Source: an uncultured bacterium
GTDB taxonomy: Bacteria; Bacillota_I; Bacilli_A; RF39; UBA660
Reading direction: 5' to 3'
DNA length: 36,878 bases
NCBI GenBank assembly: GCA_949285875.1
Contig: CASDZZ010000009.1
Span: 1-36,878 of the forward strand
Shown piece after piece: positions 7,720 to 15,639 of the stretch (its first letter is position 1; each line of letters opens with the position of its first letter). The position numbers and the translations under genes were made by a program. Under the pieces are notes generated by a model. The model searched no databases. It worked only from the letters and a program-made list of their open reading frames with translations, and was not told where the DNA came from.

Positions 7720-9825
7720 ATGTTTAATATGAACGAACAAAAAGAAGAAAATGTTTTAGAAAAATATGGTAGAGATATTACTCAGTACGTTAAAGATGGA
7801 AAGGTGGATCCTGTAATTGGTAGAGATGAAGAAATACGTAGTATTACACGTATTTTATCTCGAAAAACCAAAAATAACCCGGTTTTAATTGGTGAACCTG
7901 GTGTTGGTAAGACTGCTATTATAGAGGGACTTGCACAACGTATTGTAAAAGGTGACGTACCAAGTTCATTAAAAGATAAAACAATATGGGAACTTGATAT
8001 GGCAGCTTTAATAGCAGGAGCTAAATATCGTGGCGAGTTTGAAGAAAGGTTAAAGAATGTCTTGAATGAAGTAAAAAAATCAGAAGGTAATATCATCATG
8101 TTTATAGATGAGATTCATATGATTGTTGGTGCTGGTAAGCTTGATGGAGCAATGGATGCTGGTAATATGCTTAAACCAATGCTAGCAAGAGGTGAAATAC
8201 ATTGTATTGGAGCAACTACATTAAACGAATATCGTAAATATATCGAAGATGATGGAGCCTTAGAACGTAGGTTCCAAAAAGTATTGGTAAAAGAACCTAC
8301 CGTATCTGATACCATAACCATTTTAAGGGGCTTAAAACCACGTTTTGAAGTACATCATGGAGTATCAATATCTGATAATGCTTTAGTTGCGGCAGCAAGC
8401 TTATCAAATAGGTATATAACTGATAGATTTTTACCTGATAAAGCTATTGATTTGATTGATGAAGCTTGTGCAACAATACGTGTTCAAATGGATTCTGTAC
8501 CAGAAAATATTGATAGTTTAACACGCAGAATTATGAAACTTCAAATAGAAAGAGAAGCTATTAAAAAAGATAAAGATGATATAAGTAAACAAAGGGTAAA
8601 AGAACTAGATGAAAAAATAAAAGTGATGAAAGAAGAAGAAGCTGTTCTAAGAAAAGACTGGGAGAAAGAAAAGAGTATTCAAACCGATATAAAGAAAACT
8701 AAAAAAGAATTAGAAGATGCAAGATTTAAACTTGAAATGGCAGAAAATAATTATGACCTAGAATCTGCCGCAAGATTAAGACATGGAATTATTCCAGAAT
8801 TAGAAAAGAGATTAGATAACTTAAAACACTCTAACGAAAATAAAATACTAAGTGATAGAGTTACAGAAGAGTCTATAGCTGGTGTAATTTCTAGATGGAC
8901 AAACATACCTATTACAAAACTTGCTCAAGGCGAGAAAGAAAAAATCTTGAATTTGGAAGAAAATATGAAAAAAAGAGTAAAAGGTCAGGATGAAGCTTTG
9001 AAATTGGTAAGTGAAGCTATTTTAAGATCAAGATCAGGAATCAAAGATGAGAATAAACCAATAGGTTCATTTATATTTTTAGGTCCAACCGGTGTTGGTA
9101 AGACTGAAGTTGCAAGAACTTTAGCTTATGAACTTTTTGATGACGAAAAACACATGATTAGAATAGATATGAGTGAGTATATGGAAGCTCATTCGGTAGC
9201 TAGACTTATTGGAGCTCCTCCAGGTTATGTAGGTTATGATGAAGGTGGACAATTAACTGAAGCGGTAAGAAGAAATCCTTACAGCATAGTTTTATTTGAT
9301 GAGATAGAAAAAGCTCATAAAGACGTATTTAATATATTACTTCAAATCCTTGATGACGGAAGAATAACAGATGGTCACGGAAGAACCGTAGATTTTAAAA
9401 ATACTATTATAATTATGACTTCTAATTTAGGAAGTGAATATGTTCTTAACGGAGAAGTTAGTAAAGAGGTAATTTTAAGTGAATTAAAATCTCATTTTAG
9501 ACCAGAATTTATTAATCGTATAGATGAAATTATTATATTTAATTCTTTATCTAAAGAAGTAATTTATGAAATTTTAAATAAATTAGTTGAAGATTTAAAT
9601 AAAAAGTTATTAAATCAAAGAATTAACGTTAAGTTAAGCGAGGAAGCTAAAAAATGGATAGTTGAGAATGGTTATGATTATAATTATGGGGCAAGACCTC
9701 TTAAAAGATTCTTCTCTAAAAATATTGAGACTTTATTAGCTAAAGAAATAATAAGTTCTAAAATAAAATCTGGTGATAATATAGAAATTGTAATTAAAAA
9801 TGATAATTTAGCTATCCAAAAATAA
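7720..9825 (+). CDS. clpB: ClpB-type AAA+ disaggregase lacking the N-terminal domain
   Basis: ClpB hexamers extract polypeptides from aggregates with DnaK. The first AAA+ module carries Walker [10 protein letters not shown] (about 58-66) and a Walker B FIDEIH. The long coiled-coil M domain (about 255-375) ends in [17 protein letters not shown], a ClpB-type motif. The second module has GPTGVGKTE (about 455) and ends GARPLKRF. No IGF/LGF-type ClpP-binding loop is seen between the second Walker B and [10 protein letters not shown], so ClpC, ClpE and ClpA are unlikely. The 701 residues start about 150 residues later than in normal ClpB (about 860), so the Clp N domain is missing; the CIRCE promoter and RBS AAGGGG lie directly upstream, so this is natural and not truncation. 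It resembles the short ClpB isoform made in E. coli by internal initiation. ATG 7720 was preferred to GTG 7711 by RBS spacing. Confidence 0.93.
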   Translation: MFNMNEQKEENVLEKYGRDITQYVKDGKVDPVIGRDEEIRSITRILSRKTKNNPVLIGEPGVGKTAIIEGLAQRIVKGDVPSSLKDKTIWELDMAALIAGAKYRGEFEERLKNVLNEVKKSEGNIIMFIDEIHMIVGAGKLDGAMDAGNMLKPMLARGEIHCIGATTLNEYRKYIEDDGALERRFQKVLVKEPTVSDTITILRGLKPRFEVHHGVSISDNALVAAASLSNRYITDRFLPDKAIDLIDEACATIRVQMDSVPENIDSLTRRIMKLQIEREAIKKDKDDISKQRVKELDEKIKVMKEEEAVLRKDWEKEKSIQTDIKKTKKELEDARFKLEMAENNYDLESAARLRHGIIPELEKRLDNLKHSNENKILSDRVTEESIAGVISRWTNIPITKLAQGEKEKILNLEENMKKRVKGQDEALKLVSEAILRSRSGIKDENKPIGSFIFLGPTGVGKTEVARTLAYELFDDEKHMIRIDMSEYMEAHSVARLIGAPPGYVGYDEGGQLTEAVRRNPYSIVLFDEIEKAHKDVFNILLQILDDGRITDGHGRTVDFKNTIIIMTSNLGSEYVLNGEVSKEVILSELKSHFRPEFINRIDEIIIFNSLSKEVIYEILNKLVEDLNKKLLNQRINVKLSEEAKKWIVENGYDYNYGARPLKRFFSKNIETLLAKEIISSKIKSGDNIEIVIKNDNLAIQK

Positions 9826-9830
9826 AAAGA

Positions 9831-9861
9831 AAGTGAATTATTTGTAAATTCACTTTTTTTA
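9831..9861 (+). terminator. Rho-independent terminator after clpB
   Basis: A 9-bp perfect stem (9831-9839 with 9847-9855) begins 5 bases after the clpB stop and is followed by a T-run. It isolates clpB as a single-gene unit. Confidence 0.82.
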
Positions 9862-9883
9862 TTTAATAAAAAAATTAATATCA

Positions 9884-9911
9884 TTGACAATTCTTAATAT
9901 AAAATGATAAA
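9884..9911 (+). promoter_or_regulatory. Promoter of the pilin-like gene
   Basis: A perfect TTGACA (9884-9889) is followed after 16 nt by a weaker -10, GATAAA (9906-9911). The pilin gene therefore has its own promoter and terminator. Confidence 0.55.
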
Positions 9912-9943
9912 CTATTATTAGTATGTTAAAAGGGTGTGAAATT

Positions 9944-10138
9944 ATGAATAGACTAAATAAAAAAGGTCAGGCTTTGGTAGAATATGTATTAATAATAGCT
10001 TTAGTAACTGTAATAGCAGTAAGTTTAATTAAGGTATTTGGTGGTTATTTAAAAGATTCCATAACTAAAACTTCTTGTGAGTTAGTTGGAGAAACGTATC
10101 AAAAAGGAGCAAATCCGGGAGAAGGTACGTGCAAATAG
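9944..10138 (+). CDS. Orphan Flp-type class III pilin
   Basis: The 64-residue product begins with a basic leader ending NKKG, followed by QALVEYVLIIALVTV: a Gly for prepilin peptidase cleavage (after residue 8), Glu at +5 (residue 13) and a hydrophobic helix, the pattern of Flp/TadE pilins. The exposed tail has two cysteines (45 and 63) enclosing an 17-residue loop, recalling the disulfide loop of type IV pilins. I chose ATG 9944 because AGGGTG at 9931-9936 is correctly spaced; ATG 9923 would precede this site. No tad assembly ATPase, prepilin peptidase or membrane platform gene is adjacent, so any assembly genes lie elsewhere. It sits alone between clpB and gmk with its own promoter and terminator. 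Confidence 0.85.
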   Translation: MNRLNKKGQALVEYVLIIALVTVIAVSLIKVFGGYLKDSITKTSCELVGETYQKGANPGEGTCK

Positions 10139-10157
10139 ACCGTTTGGTCTTTTTTTA
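10137..10157 (+). terminator. Rho-independent terminator after the pilin gene
   Basis: AGACC and GGTCT (10137-10141 and 10146-10150, loop GTTT), extendable by A-T pairs, are followed by a run of T. It overlaps the pilin stop codon. The short GACC/GGTC core also occurs in the terminators after the candidate RNA at 13032 and after yqeH. Confidence 0.75.
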
Positions 10158-10174
10158 TTAAGGAGGTTATCATC

Positions 10175-10858
10175 ATGAAAAATGTAATAAAATCAAAAAC
10201 AAAAGGAAGCTTAATTGTTATGTCTGGGCCTTCTGGTTCCGGAAAGGATTCTATTTGTAATAGATTAAGAGAATATAATGACAATTTTTGGGTTTCTATC
10301 TCTTGTACAACCAGAACTCCTAGAAAGGGAGAAGAAGAGGGGATTGATTATTTTTTTAAATCAAAAGAAGAATTTGAAAAAATGATTGAAGAAGATGATT
10401 TTTTGGAATATGCCATGTATAATAATCAATATTATGGTACTCCTAAATCTAAAATTAATCAGTATTTGGATAGCGGAAAGGACGTTATTTTGGTAATAGA
10501 GGTGCAAGGTGCTTTGAAAATTAAGCATAGAATTCCAGAAGCGGTATTTATCTTTATAATGCCTCCTACTATGAAAGATTTAATTTATAGACTTAAAAAA
10601 CGTGGCACTGAAACAAATGATAAGATTTTATCAAGGTTTAAAGAAGCTTATAAAGAGATAAACGAGTTATCTAAATATAATTATGTTGTAGTTAATGATG
10701 AAATAGACAATGCTGCTAGAAAGGTAAATGCTATTTTAGAGTCTCAAAGATGCCGAGTAGATAGAATAGAAGAAGTTTATTTAAATAACCCAGAAGAAGA
10801 AATTCACGAATTGTTAATTGATGATAAAGAATTTGATAATGCTGAATTACAAGTATAA
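10175..10858 (+). CDS. gmk: Guanylate kinase
   Basis: Guanylate kinase phosphorylates GMP to GDP with ATP. The P-loop is GPSGSGKDS (18-26), where most bacterial enzymes have SGVGKGT, so the residues after the invariant Lys are atypical. The GMP-binding region SISCTTRTPRKGEEEG is intact, as are DYFF, FLEYAMYNNQYYGTPK and the lid RLKKRGTET. The product is 227 residues, about 20 longer than usual because of an acidic C-terminal tail. A strong AAGGAGG lies 8 bases before the ATG. In Bacillus gmk lies near priA and rpoZ; here those neighbours are missing. Confidence 0.95.
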   Translation: MKNVIKSKTKGSLIVMSGPSGSGKDSICNRLREYNDNFWVSISCTTRTPRKGEEEGIDYFFKSKEEFEKMIEEDDFLEYAMYNNQYYGTPKSKINQYLDSGKDVILVIEVQGALKIKHRIPEAVFIFIMPPTMKDLIYRLKKRGTETNDKILSRFKEAYKEINELSKYNYVVVNDEIDNAARKVNAILESQRCRVDRIEEVYLNNPEEEIHELLIDDKEFDNAELQV

Positions 10859-10907
10859 TTATCATAGTTTTTTTAATAATTTTTAATTTAATTTATAGTT
10901 TATTAGG

Positions 10908-10916
10908 TGTTATAAT
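10908..10916 (+). promoter_or_regulatory. Extended -10 promoter of the two-component operon
   Basis: TGTTATAAT (TATAAT at 10911-10916) is 23 bases before the response-regulator ATG. The -35 is weak. Confidence 0.5.
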
Positions 10917-10939
10917 TATCTTTGTGAAGGTGGTTTTTA

Positions 10940-11614
10940 ATGGAAAAGATTTTAATTGTAGACGATGAAAATGATATAGCTGAACTAATTTCAGACGTTT
11001 TAGAGGACGAAGGTTATAATACCCATATTGAAAATAGTGGAGAAGGAGCCTTAAAAGCAGTTAAAGAAAATAGTTTTGACTTAATTTTACTAGATATTAT
11101 GATGCCAAGAGCTTCAGGTACGGAAGTTTGTGCCAATATAAGAAATGTTACTAATTGTCCAATTATATTTGTTACAGCTAAGACTCAGCTAGTTGATAAA
11201 TTAGTAGGGTTTGAAGTAGGAGCTGATGATTATATAACAAAACCTTTTATAAATGAAGAATTAGTAGCTAGGGTAAAAGCTCATTTAAGAAGAGAAGAAA
11301 GAAACGAAAGAAAAATTCATGAAAATATAATAGAAATAGGTAATATAAAGTTAAATAAGGAAAGCTTTGAAGTTTATTATAGAGATATATTAATTACCTT
11401 ATCTACTAAAGAATTTGAATTATTAAGATACCTAATGGAAAATGCTGGTATTGTGTTATCTAAAGAACAAATATACCAAAGTGTTTGGAAAAATAATTAT
11501 GGTGATATAGGAACGGTTGCTGTTAATATAAAAAGTTTAAGAAACAAAATAGATCCAGAAGATAAATATATAAAAACTATTTGGGGAATGGGTTATAAAT
11601 TTATCAAGGAATAA
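10940..11614 (+). CDS. OmpR/PhoB-family response regulator
   Basis: The receiver domain (1-120) has the acidic pocket Asp8-Asp9, phospho-acceptor Asp52 in LLDIMMP, Thr79 and Lys101 in ITKPF. The DNA-binding winged helix (about 130-224) has LSTKEFELLRYLMEN and VNIKSLRNKI and ends GMGYKF, the OmpR-type pattern. Its ligand and regulon cannot be told from sequence. The kinase gene starts 2 bases after its stop, so the two are translated together. The length of 224 is normal for the family. Confidence 0.95.
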   Translation: MEKILIVDDENDIAELISDVLEDEGYNTHIENSGEGALKAVKENSFDLILLDIMMPRASGTEVCANIRNVTNCPIIFVTAKTQLVDKLVGFEVGADDYITKPFINEELVARVKAHLRREERNERKIHENIIEIGNIKLNKESFEVYYRDILITLSTKEFELLRYLMENAGIVLSKEQIYQSVWKNNYGDIGTVAVNIKSLRNKIDPEDKYIKTIWGMGYKFIKE

Positions 11615-11616
11615 AA

Positions 11617-12900
11617 ATGAAGAAGTGGTCAACTAAATCAGCAACTTTTCTTTTTATTGTTATTTTATTGGCGATAAATTCCGGCTTTCTTTTTTCTTAT
11701 TATAATTTTTATCTAACAGATAGAATAACTGATGATTTATCTCTTGCTAAAGAACAAAATCATGAAAATCTGTATGTTATTGCAAGTAGCATAGAAGAAA
11801 AAAGTCTTAATGAATCCGTTGAAATTATCAAAAAATATATTAAGAATAATGGTGGATATGCTACTTTAAAAACTCCAGAAGGAGATGTTATTTTTTCTAA
11901 TAAAGAAAAAAATTCTAAATTATTTTCTTCTATGATTATGGTAGAAATTGGGGATAAAACATATGAACTATATTATTCTAAGATAGCTATAACGCCGGGA
12001 ATGAATTTGGTAAGAAACTTTATGTTTTATGAAATTATATTTGTTTCTACTATTGTAATCATTGTATATTTTATTAGTTCTAGGAGAATAATAGATCCGA
12101 TTGAAACGATTACAAAAGATATTAATGCTTATAAATTTGGTAAAAGACCTTTTAAAAGGAAAATGCCTAAAAAAATGCAACAAATACAAAATACTTTCGT
12201 TGATATGGTAGATAGTTTAGAACTAGAAAAAGAAAATCAAAATCAGATTATAGCTTCTATATCTCATGATTTAAAAACTCCTTTGACAGCAGTTATTGGT
12301 TATGCTGATAGACTTAAAAAAAATGATTTGTCATCAGAAAAAAAAGAAAAGTACTTAGAAAAAATATATGGAAAAGCTTTGATGATGAAAGTAATTTTAG
12401 AAGAATTTGATGACTATCAAAGCTGTAATTTGAAAGAAACTTTAAAATTATGTAAGATTTCGGTAACTGAGTTATGTGAAACTTTAAAAAAAGACTACGA
12501 AGAAGATTTACTTGATAAAAAGATTAATTTTAGCATTAATTTTAACTGCGGTAATAAATTTTTAATTGTAGATCTTGTTAAAATTAAAAGAGTGTTTAAT
12601 AATATTATAACTAATAGTGTTAATCATTTTAAAGGAAGGGAAGGCAAAATAGTTATTAATATAACCTTTAAAAATAATATTTTAAAGGTAGAAACAGCTG
12701 ATGATGGTGGAGGTATTAAAGAAGAAAAAAATCTTAAAAGAATTTTTGAACCTTTCTATACTTCAGACCCTTCAAGAAAAATATCTGGATTAGGTTTATC
12801 TATTTGTAAGCAGATAATAAGCTCACATAATGGTGTAATATATGCAGAAAATAATAAGATAGGAGGATTAAGTATTATTTTCCTTCTCCCTATAAATTAA
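11617..12900 (+). CDS. Sensor histidine kinase, partner of the upstream regulator
   Basis: The 427-residue product has two membrane helices (about 10-30 and 133-154) that enclose a roughly 100-residue extracytoplasmic sensor, then a HAMP-like segment (about 155-205). The dimerisation box SISHDLKTPLTAVIG carries the phospho-accepting His217. The ATPase domain shows an N-box IITNSVNHF, G1 DDGGGI, FEPFYTSDPSRK and GLGLSICKQI. It is a class I kinase of the EnvZ/PhoR kind. The extracytoplasmic domain has no motif I recognise, so the signal is unknown. The ribosome binding site AAGGA lies within the end of the regulator gene. Confidence 0.94.
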   Translation: MKKWSTKSATFLFIVILLAINSGFLFSYYNFYLTDRITDDLSLAKEQNHENLYVIASSIEEKSLNESVEIIKKYIKNNGGYATLKTPEGDVIFSNKEKNSKLFSSMIMVEIGDKTYELYYSKIAITPGMNLVRNFMFYEIIFVSTIVIIVYFISSRRIIDPIETITKDINAYKFGKRPFKRKMPKKMQQIQNTFVDMVDSLELEKENQNQIIASISHDLKTPLTAVIGYADRLKKNDLSSEKKEKYLEKIYGKALMMKVILEEFDDYQSCNLKETLKLCKISVTELCETLKKDYEEDLLDKKINFSINFNCGNKFLIVDLVKIKRVFNNIITNSVNHFKGREGKIVINITFKNNILKVETADDGGGIKEEKNLKRIFEPFYTSDPSRKISGLGLSICKQIISSHNGVIYAENNKIGGLSIIFLLPIN

Positions 12901-12943
12901 TAATTTTTAATAATTTTGCCATAGAAATTTAATATTTTTGAAA

Positions 12944-13055
12944 TATAATTAAAGTGTAGTTAGAAATAGTGGTACTTCTAGCTACTACTTATACACTCAA
13001 AAAACACTACTTACTCCTTTATACCACTAATAAAAAGACCTGATTGGTCTTTTTT
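12944..13055 (+). ncRNA. Candidate small RNA with a hairpin, a predicted pseudoknot and an intrinsic terminator
   Basis: No reading frame explains 12901-13058. A TATAAT (12944-12949) predicts a start near 12954-12958. The RNA would then form a 10-bp hairpin (12956-12965 with 12976-12985, one G-U pair, loop 12966-12975). Eight loop bases, UAGUGGUA (12967-12974), are perfectly complementary to UACCACUA at 13022-13029, predicting a pseudoknot. The linker holds two copies of ACUACUUA (12984-12991, 13006-13013) and a CUCCUUU stretch that could pair with ribosome binding sites. The transcript would end at the terminator 13032-13055, about 100 nt in all. I match it to no known family. The alternative is an unusual 3' untranslated region of the kinase gene. 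Confidence 0.4.
13032..13055 (+). terminator. Bidirectional terminator between the candidate RNA and sigG
   Basis: AAAAAGACC (13032-13040), a 5-base loop and GGTCTTTTT (13046-13054) form a 9-bp stem with T-runs on both strands, so it can stop the rightward transcripts and also leftward sigG transcription just after the sigG stop. Confidence 0.85.
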
Positions 13056-13058
13056 ATT

Positions 13059-13844
13059 TTATAATAATTTCTTTTTAATATTTTCAATACCATCTTTTTC
13101 TATTCTTGAGACTTGTGCTTGAGAAATGCCTATTTCTTCAGCTATTTCCATTTGTGTTTTTCCAATTAAAAATCTTTCTTTAATTATTTGTCTTTCTTTT
13201 TCTTTTAAGCTTTTAACAGCTTCATTAAGAGATATCAAATTATCCCAATTAGTGGATTTATCTTTATTGTTTTCAATTTGATCTTCAAGGTAAATAGTAT
13301 CTCCCCCGTCATTATAAATAGGTTCAAAAATACTCACGGGTTCTCTCATTGCCTCAAGGGCTATTGTTATATTTATTTCATCAATATCAAGTATTTTAGC
13401 TATTTCACTATTAGTTAATTCTTTTCCTTTCGTCATAAAATATTCTTCTTTAAGTTTTAATATTTTATAAGACAAGTCTTTTATACTTCTAGAGATTCTA
13501 AGATTACGGTTGTCTCTTAAGTGCCTTCTTATTTCACCTAATATTAAAGGTACAGCATATGTTGAAAACTTAACTTCATGATTAAGGTCAAAATTATCTA
13601 TTGCTTTAAGTAAACCTACACAACCAATTTGAAATAAATCATCCATATTTTCAACCCGATTTTGATATTTCTTTAATATTGATAAAACAAGTTTAAAATT
13701 TCCTTCTGCTATAATATTTCTTACAGAAGTATCTCCGGCTTTTAATTTTTTAAATAAGTTAAACATTTCTTCGTTATCTAATACTTTTAAATCTCCAGTA
13801 TTTATTCCTGTAATTTCTACTTTATATTTTGCTATTTTAATCAT
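13059..13844 (-). CDS. sigG: RNA polymerase sigma-G factor (forespore)
   Basis: Sigma-G drives late forespore genes after engulfment. The N-terminus KYKVEITGINTGDLKVL matches the sigma-G-specific leader KVEICGVDT of Bacillus. Region 2 contains DDLFQIGCVGLLKAIDNFDL and KFSTYAVPLILGEIRRHLRDN, region 3 has PVSIFEPIYNDGGD, and region 4 ends GKTQMEIAEEIGISQAQVSRIE; these are nearly word-for-word sigma-G. The usual start is ATG 13844 (GGAAAGG just upstream); an in-frame TTG at 13853 would add three residues. The adjacent ylmC-type gene supports the assignment. Unlike Bacillus, spoIIGA and sigE are not next to it, and it is convergent to the kinase gene. The length of about 261 is normal. Confidence 0.96.
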   Translation of the reverse strand: MIKIAKYKVEITGINTGDLKVLDNEEMFNLFKKLKAGDTSVRNIIAEGNFKLVLSILKKYQNRVENMDDLFQIGCVGLLKAIDNFDLNHEVKFSTYAVPLILGEIRRHLRDNRNLRISRSIKDLSYKILKLKEEYFMTKGKELTNSEIAKILDIDEINITIALEAMREPVSIFEPIYNDGGDTIYLEDQIENNKDKSTNWDNLISLNEAVKSLKEKERQIIKERFLIGKTQMEIAEEIGISQAQVSRIEKDGIENIKKKLL

Positions 13845-13871
13845 CCTTTCCAATTAACTACTAAGGTATTG

Positions 13872-13893
13872 TTATAAAAAGTACTTTTTTATA
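13872..13893. promoter_or_regulatory. Palindrome between divergent sigG and ylmC
   Basis: AAAAAGTACTTTTT (13876-13889) is a perfect 14-bp palindrome, extended on both sides by TATA. It lies centrally in the 83-bp gap between two divergent sporulation genes, where it could be an operator or two back-to-back -35 regions (GTATA on the minus strand resembles sigma-F/G -35 sequences). No direct evidence chooses between these. Confidence 0.3.
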
Positions 13894-13927
13894 CAAATTA
13901 ATTCATATAATTAGTAGGTGATTAATT

Positions 13928-14161
13928 ATGCGTTTATCAGATTTACAAAGTAAAGATGTAATAGATATGTTAACGGGGGAAAAAATAGGAAACGTTGTAG
14001 ATGCAGAAATTTCAAATGAAACTGGTAATATTTTAAAACTTGTGATTTATGGCAAAAAGGGTTTTATTAATGTTTTAAGAGGAAGTGAAGAAGTTACAAT
14101 AAATTGGTCACAAATAAAAAAAATAGGTGCTGATGTTATTTTGGTAAGTAGAAATTTGTAA
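13928..14161 (+). CDS. ylmC: YlmC/YmxH-type PRC-barrel sporulation protein
   Basis: The 77-residue product is a single PRC-barrel: MRLSDLQSKDVIDMLTGEKI opens it, followed by GNVVDAEI and a terminal INWSQIKKIGADVILV. This family is kept in spore formers and commonly sits beside sigG, as here, though its biochemical role is unclear. TAGGTGA provides the RBS 6 bases upstream. A CATATAAT at 13904-13911 is close to the gene, but a start from it would leave almost no leader, so the promoter is uncertain. The length is typical. Confidence 0.9.
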   Translation: MRLSDLQSKDVIDMLTGEKIGNVVDAEISNETGNILKLVIYGKKGFINVLRGSEEVTINWSQIKKIGADVILVSRNL

Positions 14162-14166
14162 CAATA

Positions 14167-14175
14167 TGTTATAAT
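14167..14175 (+). promoter_or_regulatory. Extended -10 promoter
   Basis: TGTTATAAT (TATAAT at 14170-14175), 20 bases before the next start codon, begins just after the ylmC stop and would drive the two membrane-protein genes that follow. Confidence 0.5.
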
Positions 14176-14195
14176 AAAAATAGAAGGTGAGTTAA

Positions 14196-14609
14196 ATGAT
14201 TATAGTTTCAATTTTGTTAGTAGGTTTTCTATTTTTATTTTTATTTATAATTTTAGCTTTCTTATTAATAGGAAAGTGGAAAACTTTTGAAAAAGCTGGA
14301 AAGCCAGGTTGGGCTTCTTTGATACCTATATATAGTACGATTGTTTTGTATGATATTATAGGACTTAAATGGTATTATATTTTTTTCGAATTTTTAACAA
14401 TAATTCCTTACGTAGGTGAAGTTTTATTCTTTCTTTATATTTTTGTAATTAATGTTAAGTTATCAAAATCTTTTGGTAAAAATATTCTTATGGGAGTGGG
14501 ACTAACTTTAGCTCCTCCAATATTTTTCTTTGTTTTGGGTTATGATAATAGTATTAATTATATAGGAAAAGTGGTTAATGGGGATTTGGATTTTAATGAA
14601 TTATTTTAG
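14196..14609 (+). CDS. Small integral membrane protein, DUF5684-like
   Basis: The 137-residue protein has an N-terminal helix (about 3-26), a cytoplasmic stretch with WKTFEKAGKPGWASLIPIY, and two or three further helices. The motif KAGKPGWASLIPIYN-like is characteristic of the DUF5684 family, often misannotated as signal peptidase I; no catalytic Ser/Lys pair of a signal peptidase is present. Function is unknown. It is followed after 14 bases by a CPBP-type protease gene, and both are probably cotranscribed. RBS GAAGGTGA lies upstream. Confidence 0.75.
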   Translation: MIIVSILLVGFLFLFLFIILAFLLIGKWKTFEKAGKPGWASLIPIYSTIVLYDIIGLKWYYIFFEFLTIIPYVGEVLFFLYIFVINVKLSKSFGKNILMGVGLTLAPPIFFFVLGYDNSINYIGKVVNGDLDFNELF

Positions 14610-14623
14610 TTTAAGGAGAAGAA

Positions 14624-15592
14624 ATGAAAGATAGAAGAAATTATTTAAAATTAGCTTGTGTTACGGAGCTTTTATATTTAATAGTAATACTAATTTATAA
14701 TTTATTTTTTAAAGAATTTAATGATGAAGTTTTAGCTAGTTTATTTTTTGCTTTGATAAGTAGTTTTATTTTGATTATTTTATACAAAGAGTCAAAGAAA
14801 GATTTAGATTATTTTAAACATAATAAACTACCTGTTTTATTTTCTGGAATTTGGTTCTTTTTTGAACCTATTATCCCTGGGGTATTTTGCTTTTTATTTT
14901 TAAGCTCATTAAAAGAAAAAAAGAAGTTAAAATTACCTGATGTAAAGGAAGAAAAAGGTAAGAAAAATATTATTAAATCAACATTTTATATTTTATTTTT
15001 CCTTTTTGCTATGTATTTTCCTTTTATAAGTTTTTTATCTAATTCTTATCCGTATATTATTTATCTTGTTATTTTAGCTATAACTTTTGCTTTGTATTTT
15101 AATGAATTAAAAGGGCAATTTAAGATTTTTGCGAAGAATATAAAGGTGTATTTTCCGTTTATTATTAAAAGATATTTTATTATGCTTGGCATTATGTTTT
15201 TAGTAGCGCTTCCGTTAGTTATTATTAATAAGGGTGAGGTTGCTACTAATCAGCAAGCCTTAAACGTAATGTTTGAAAAAATACCTTTAGTAACTCTTTT
15301 ATTAACTTCTTTTTATGCTCCGCTAGTAGAAGAATCTGTATTTAGGCTTTCTTTATCAAAATTTTTTAAAAACAAAACATTGTTTATTATAATTAGTGGA
15401 TTTTTCTTTGGATCTCTTCATGTAATTGATAAATTTACAACATTACCTGACTTTTTATATATTTTTCAGTATTCAGCCTTGGGGATGTGTTTAGCCAAAG
15501 CCTATGTTGATTCTAAAAATATTTTTGTCCCTATTTTTATCCATTTTATACAAAATTTCTTATCTTCATTGTTAGTAATTTTATTATTTTAG
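14624..15592 (+). CDS. CPBP/Abi-family intramembrane metalloprotease
   Basis: The family contains eukaryotic CAAX prenyl protease Rce1 and bacterial proteins linked to bacteriocin self-immunity or protein maturation. The 322-residue, all-helical membrane protein carries the three catalytic motifs: EESVFR (EExxxR, 236-241), FFFGSLHVI with His266, and IFIHFIQNF (HxxxN, near 308). The first 100 residues form a separate helical section with a cytoplasmic Lys-rich linker. No bacteriocin gene is nearby, so a housekeeping maturation or regulatory role is as likely as immunity. The RBS TAAGGAG lies 7 bases upstream. Confidence 0.85.
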   Translation: MKDRRNYLKLACVTELLYLIVILIYNLFFKEFNDEVLASLFFALISSFILIILYKESKKDLDYFKHNKLPVLFSGIWFFFEPIIPGVFCFLFLSSLKEKKKLKLPDVKEEKGKKNIIKSTFYILFFLFAMYFPFISFLSNSYPYIIYLVILAITFALYFNELKGQFKIFAKNIKVYFPFIIKRYFIMLGIMFLVALPLVIINKGEVATNQQALNVMFEKIPLVTLLLTSFYAPLVEESVFRLSLSKFFKNKTLFIIISGFFFGSLHVIDKFTTLPDFLYIFQYSALGMCLAKAYVDSKNIFVPIFIHFIQNFLSSLLVILLF

Positions 15593-15620
15593 TTGCAAAA
15601 TAATAAAATTATGATAAAAT
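15593..15620 (+). promoter_or_regulatory. Promoter of the T-box/ileS operon
   Basis: TTGCAA (15593-15598), 16 nt, then TGATAAAAT with the -10 TAAAAT at 15615-15620. The -35 begins directly after the protease stop codon. Confidence 0.65.
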
Positions 15621-15639
15621 ATATAAGTAAAACAAATGA

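Noticed and set aside
7782-8321. Minus-strand open frames inside clpB
   Set aside because: The AAA+ motifs on the plus strand are unambiguous; the minus frames have no RBS and are codon shadows.
7720-9825. Identification of the AAA+ gene as clpC or clpE
   Set aside because: The M domain has full ClpB length and the [10 protein letters not shown] motif, the C-terminus is ClpB-like, and no ClpP-binding IGF/LGF loop is seen.
14196-14609. Signal peptidase I (common automatic annotation of this family)
   Set aside because: No Ser/Lys catalytic motifs are present and the KAGKPGWASLIPIY pattern fits the DUF5684 family.
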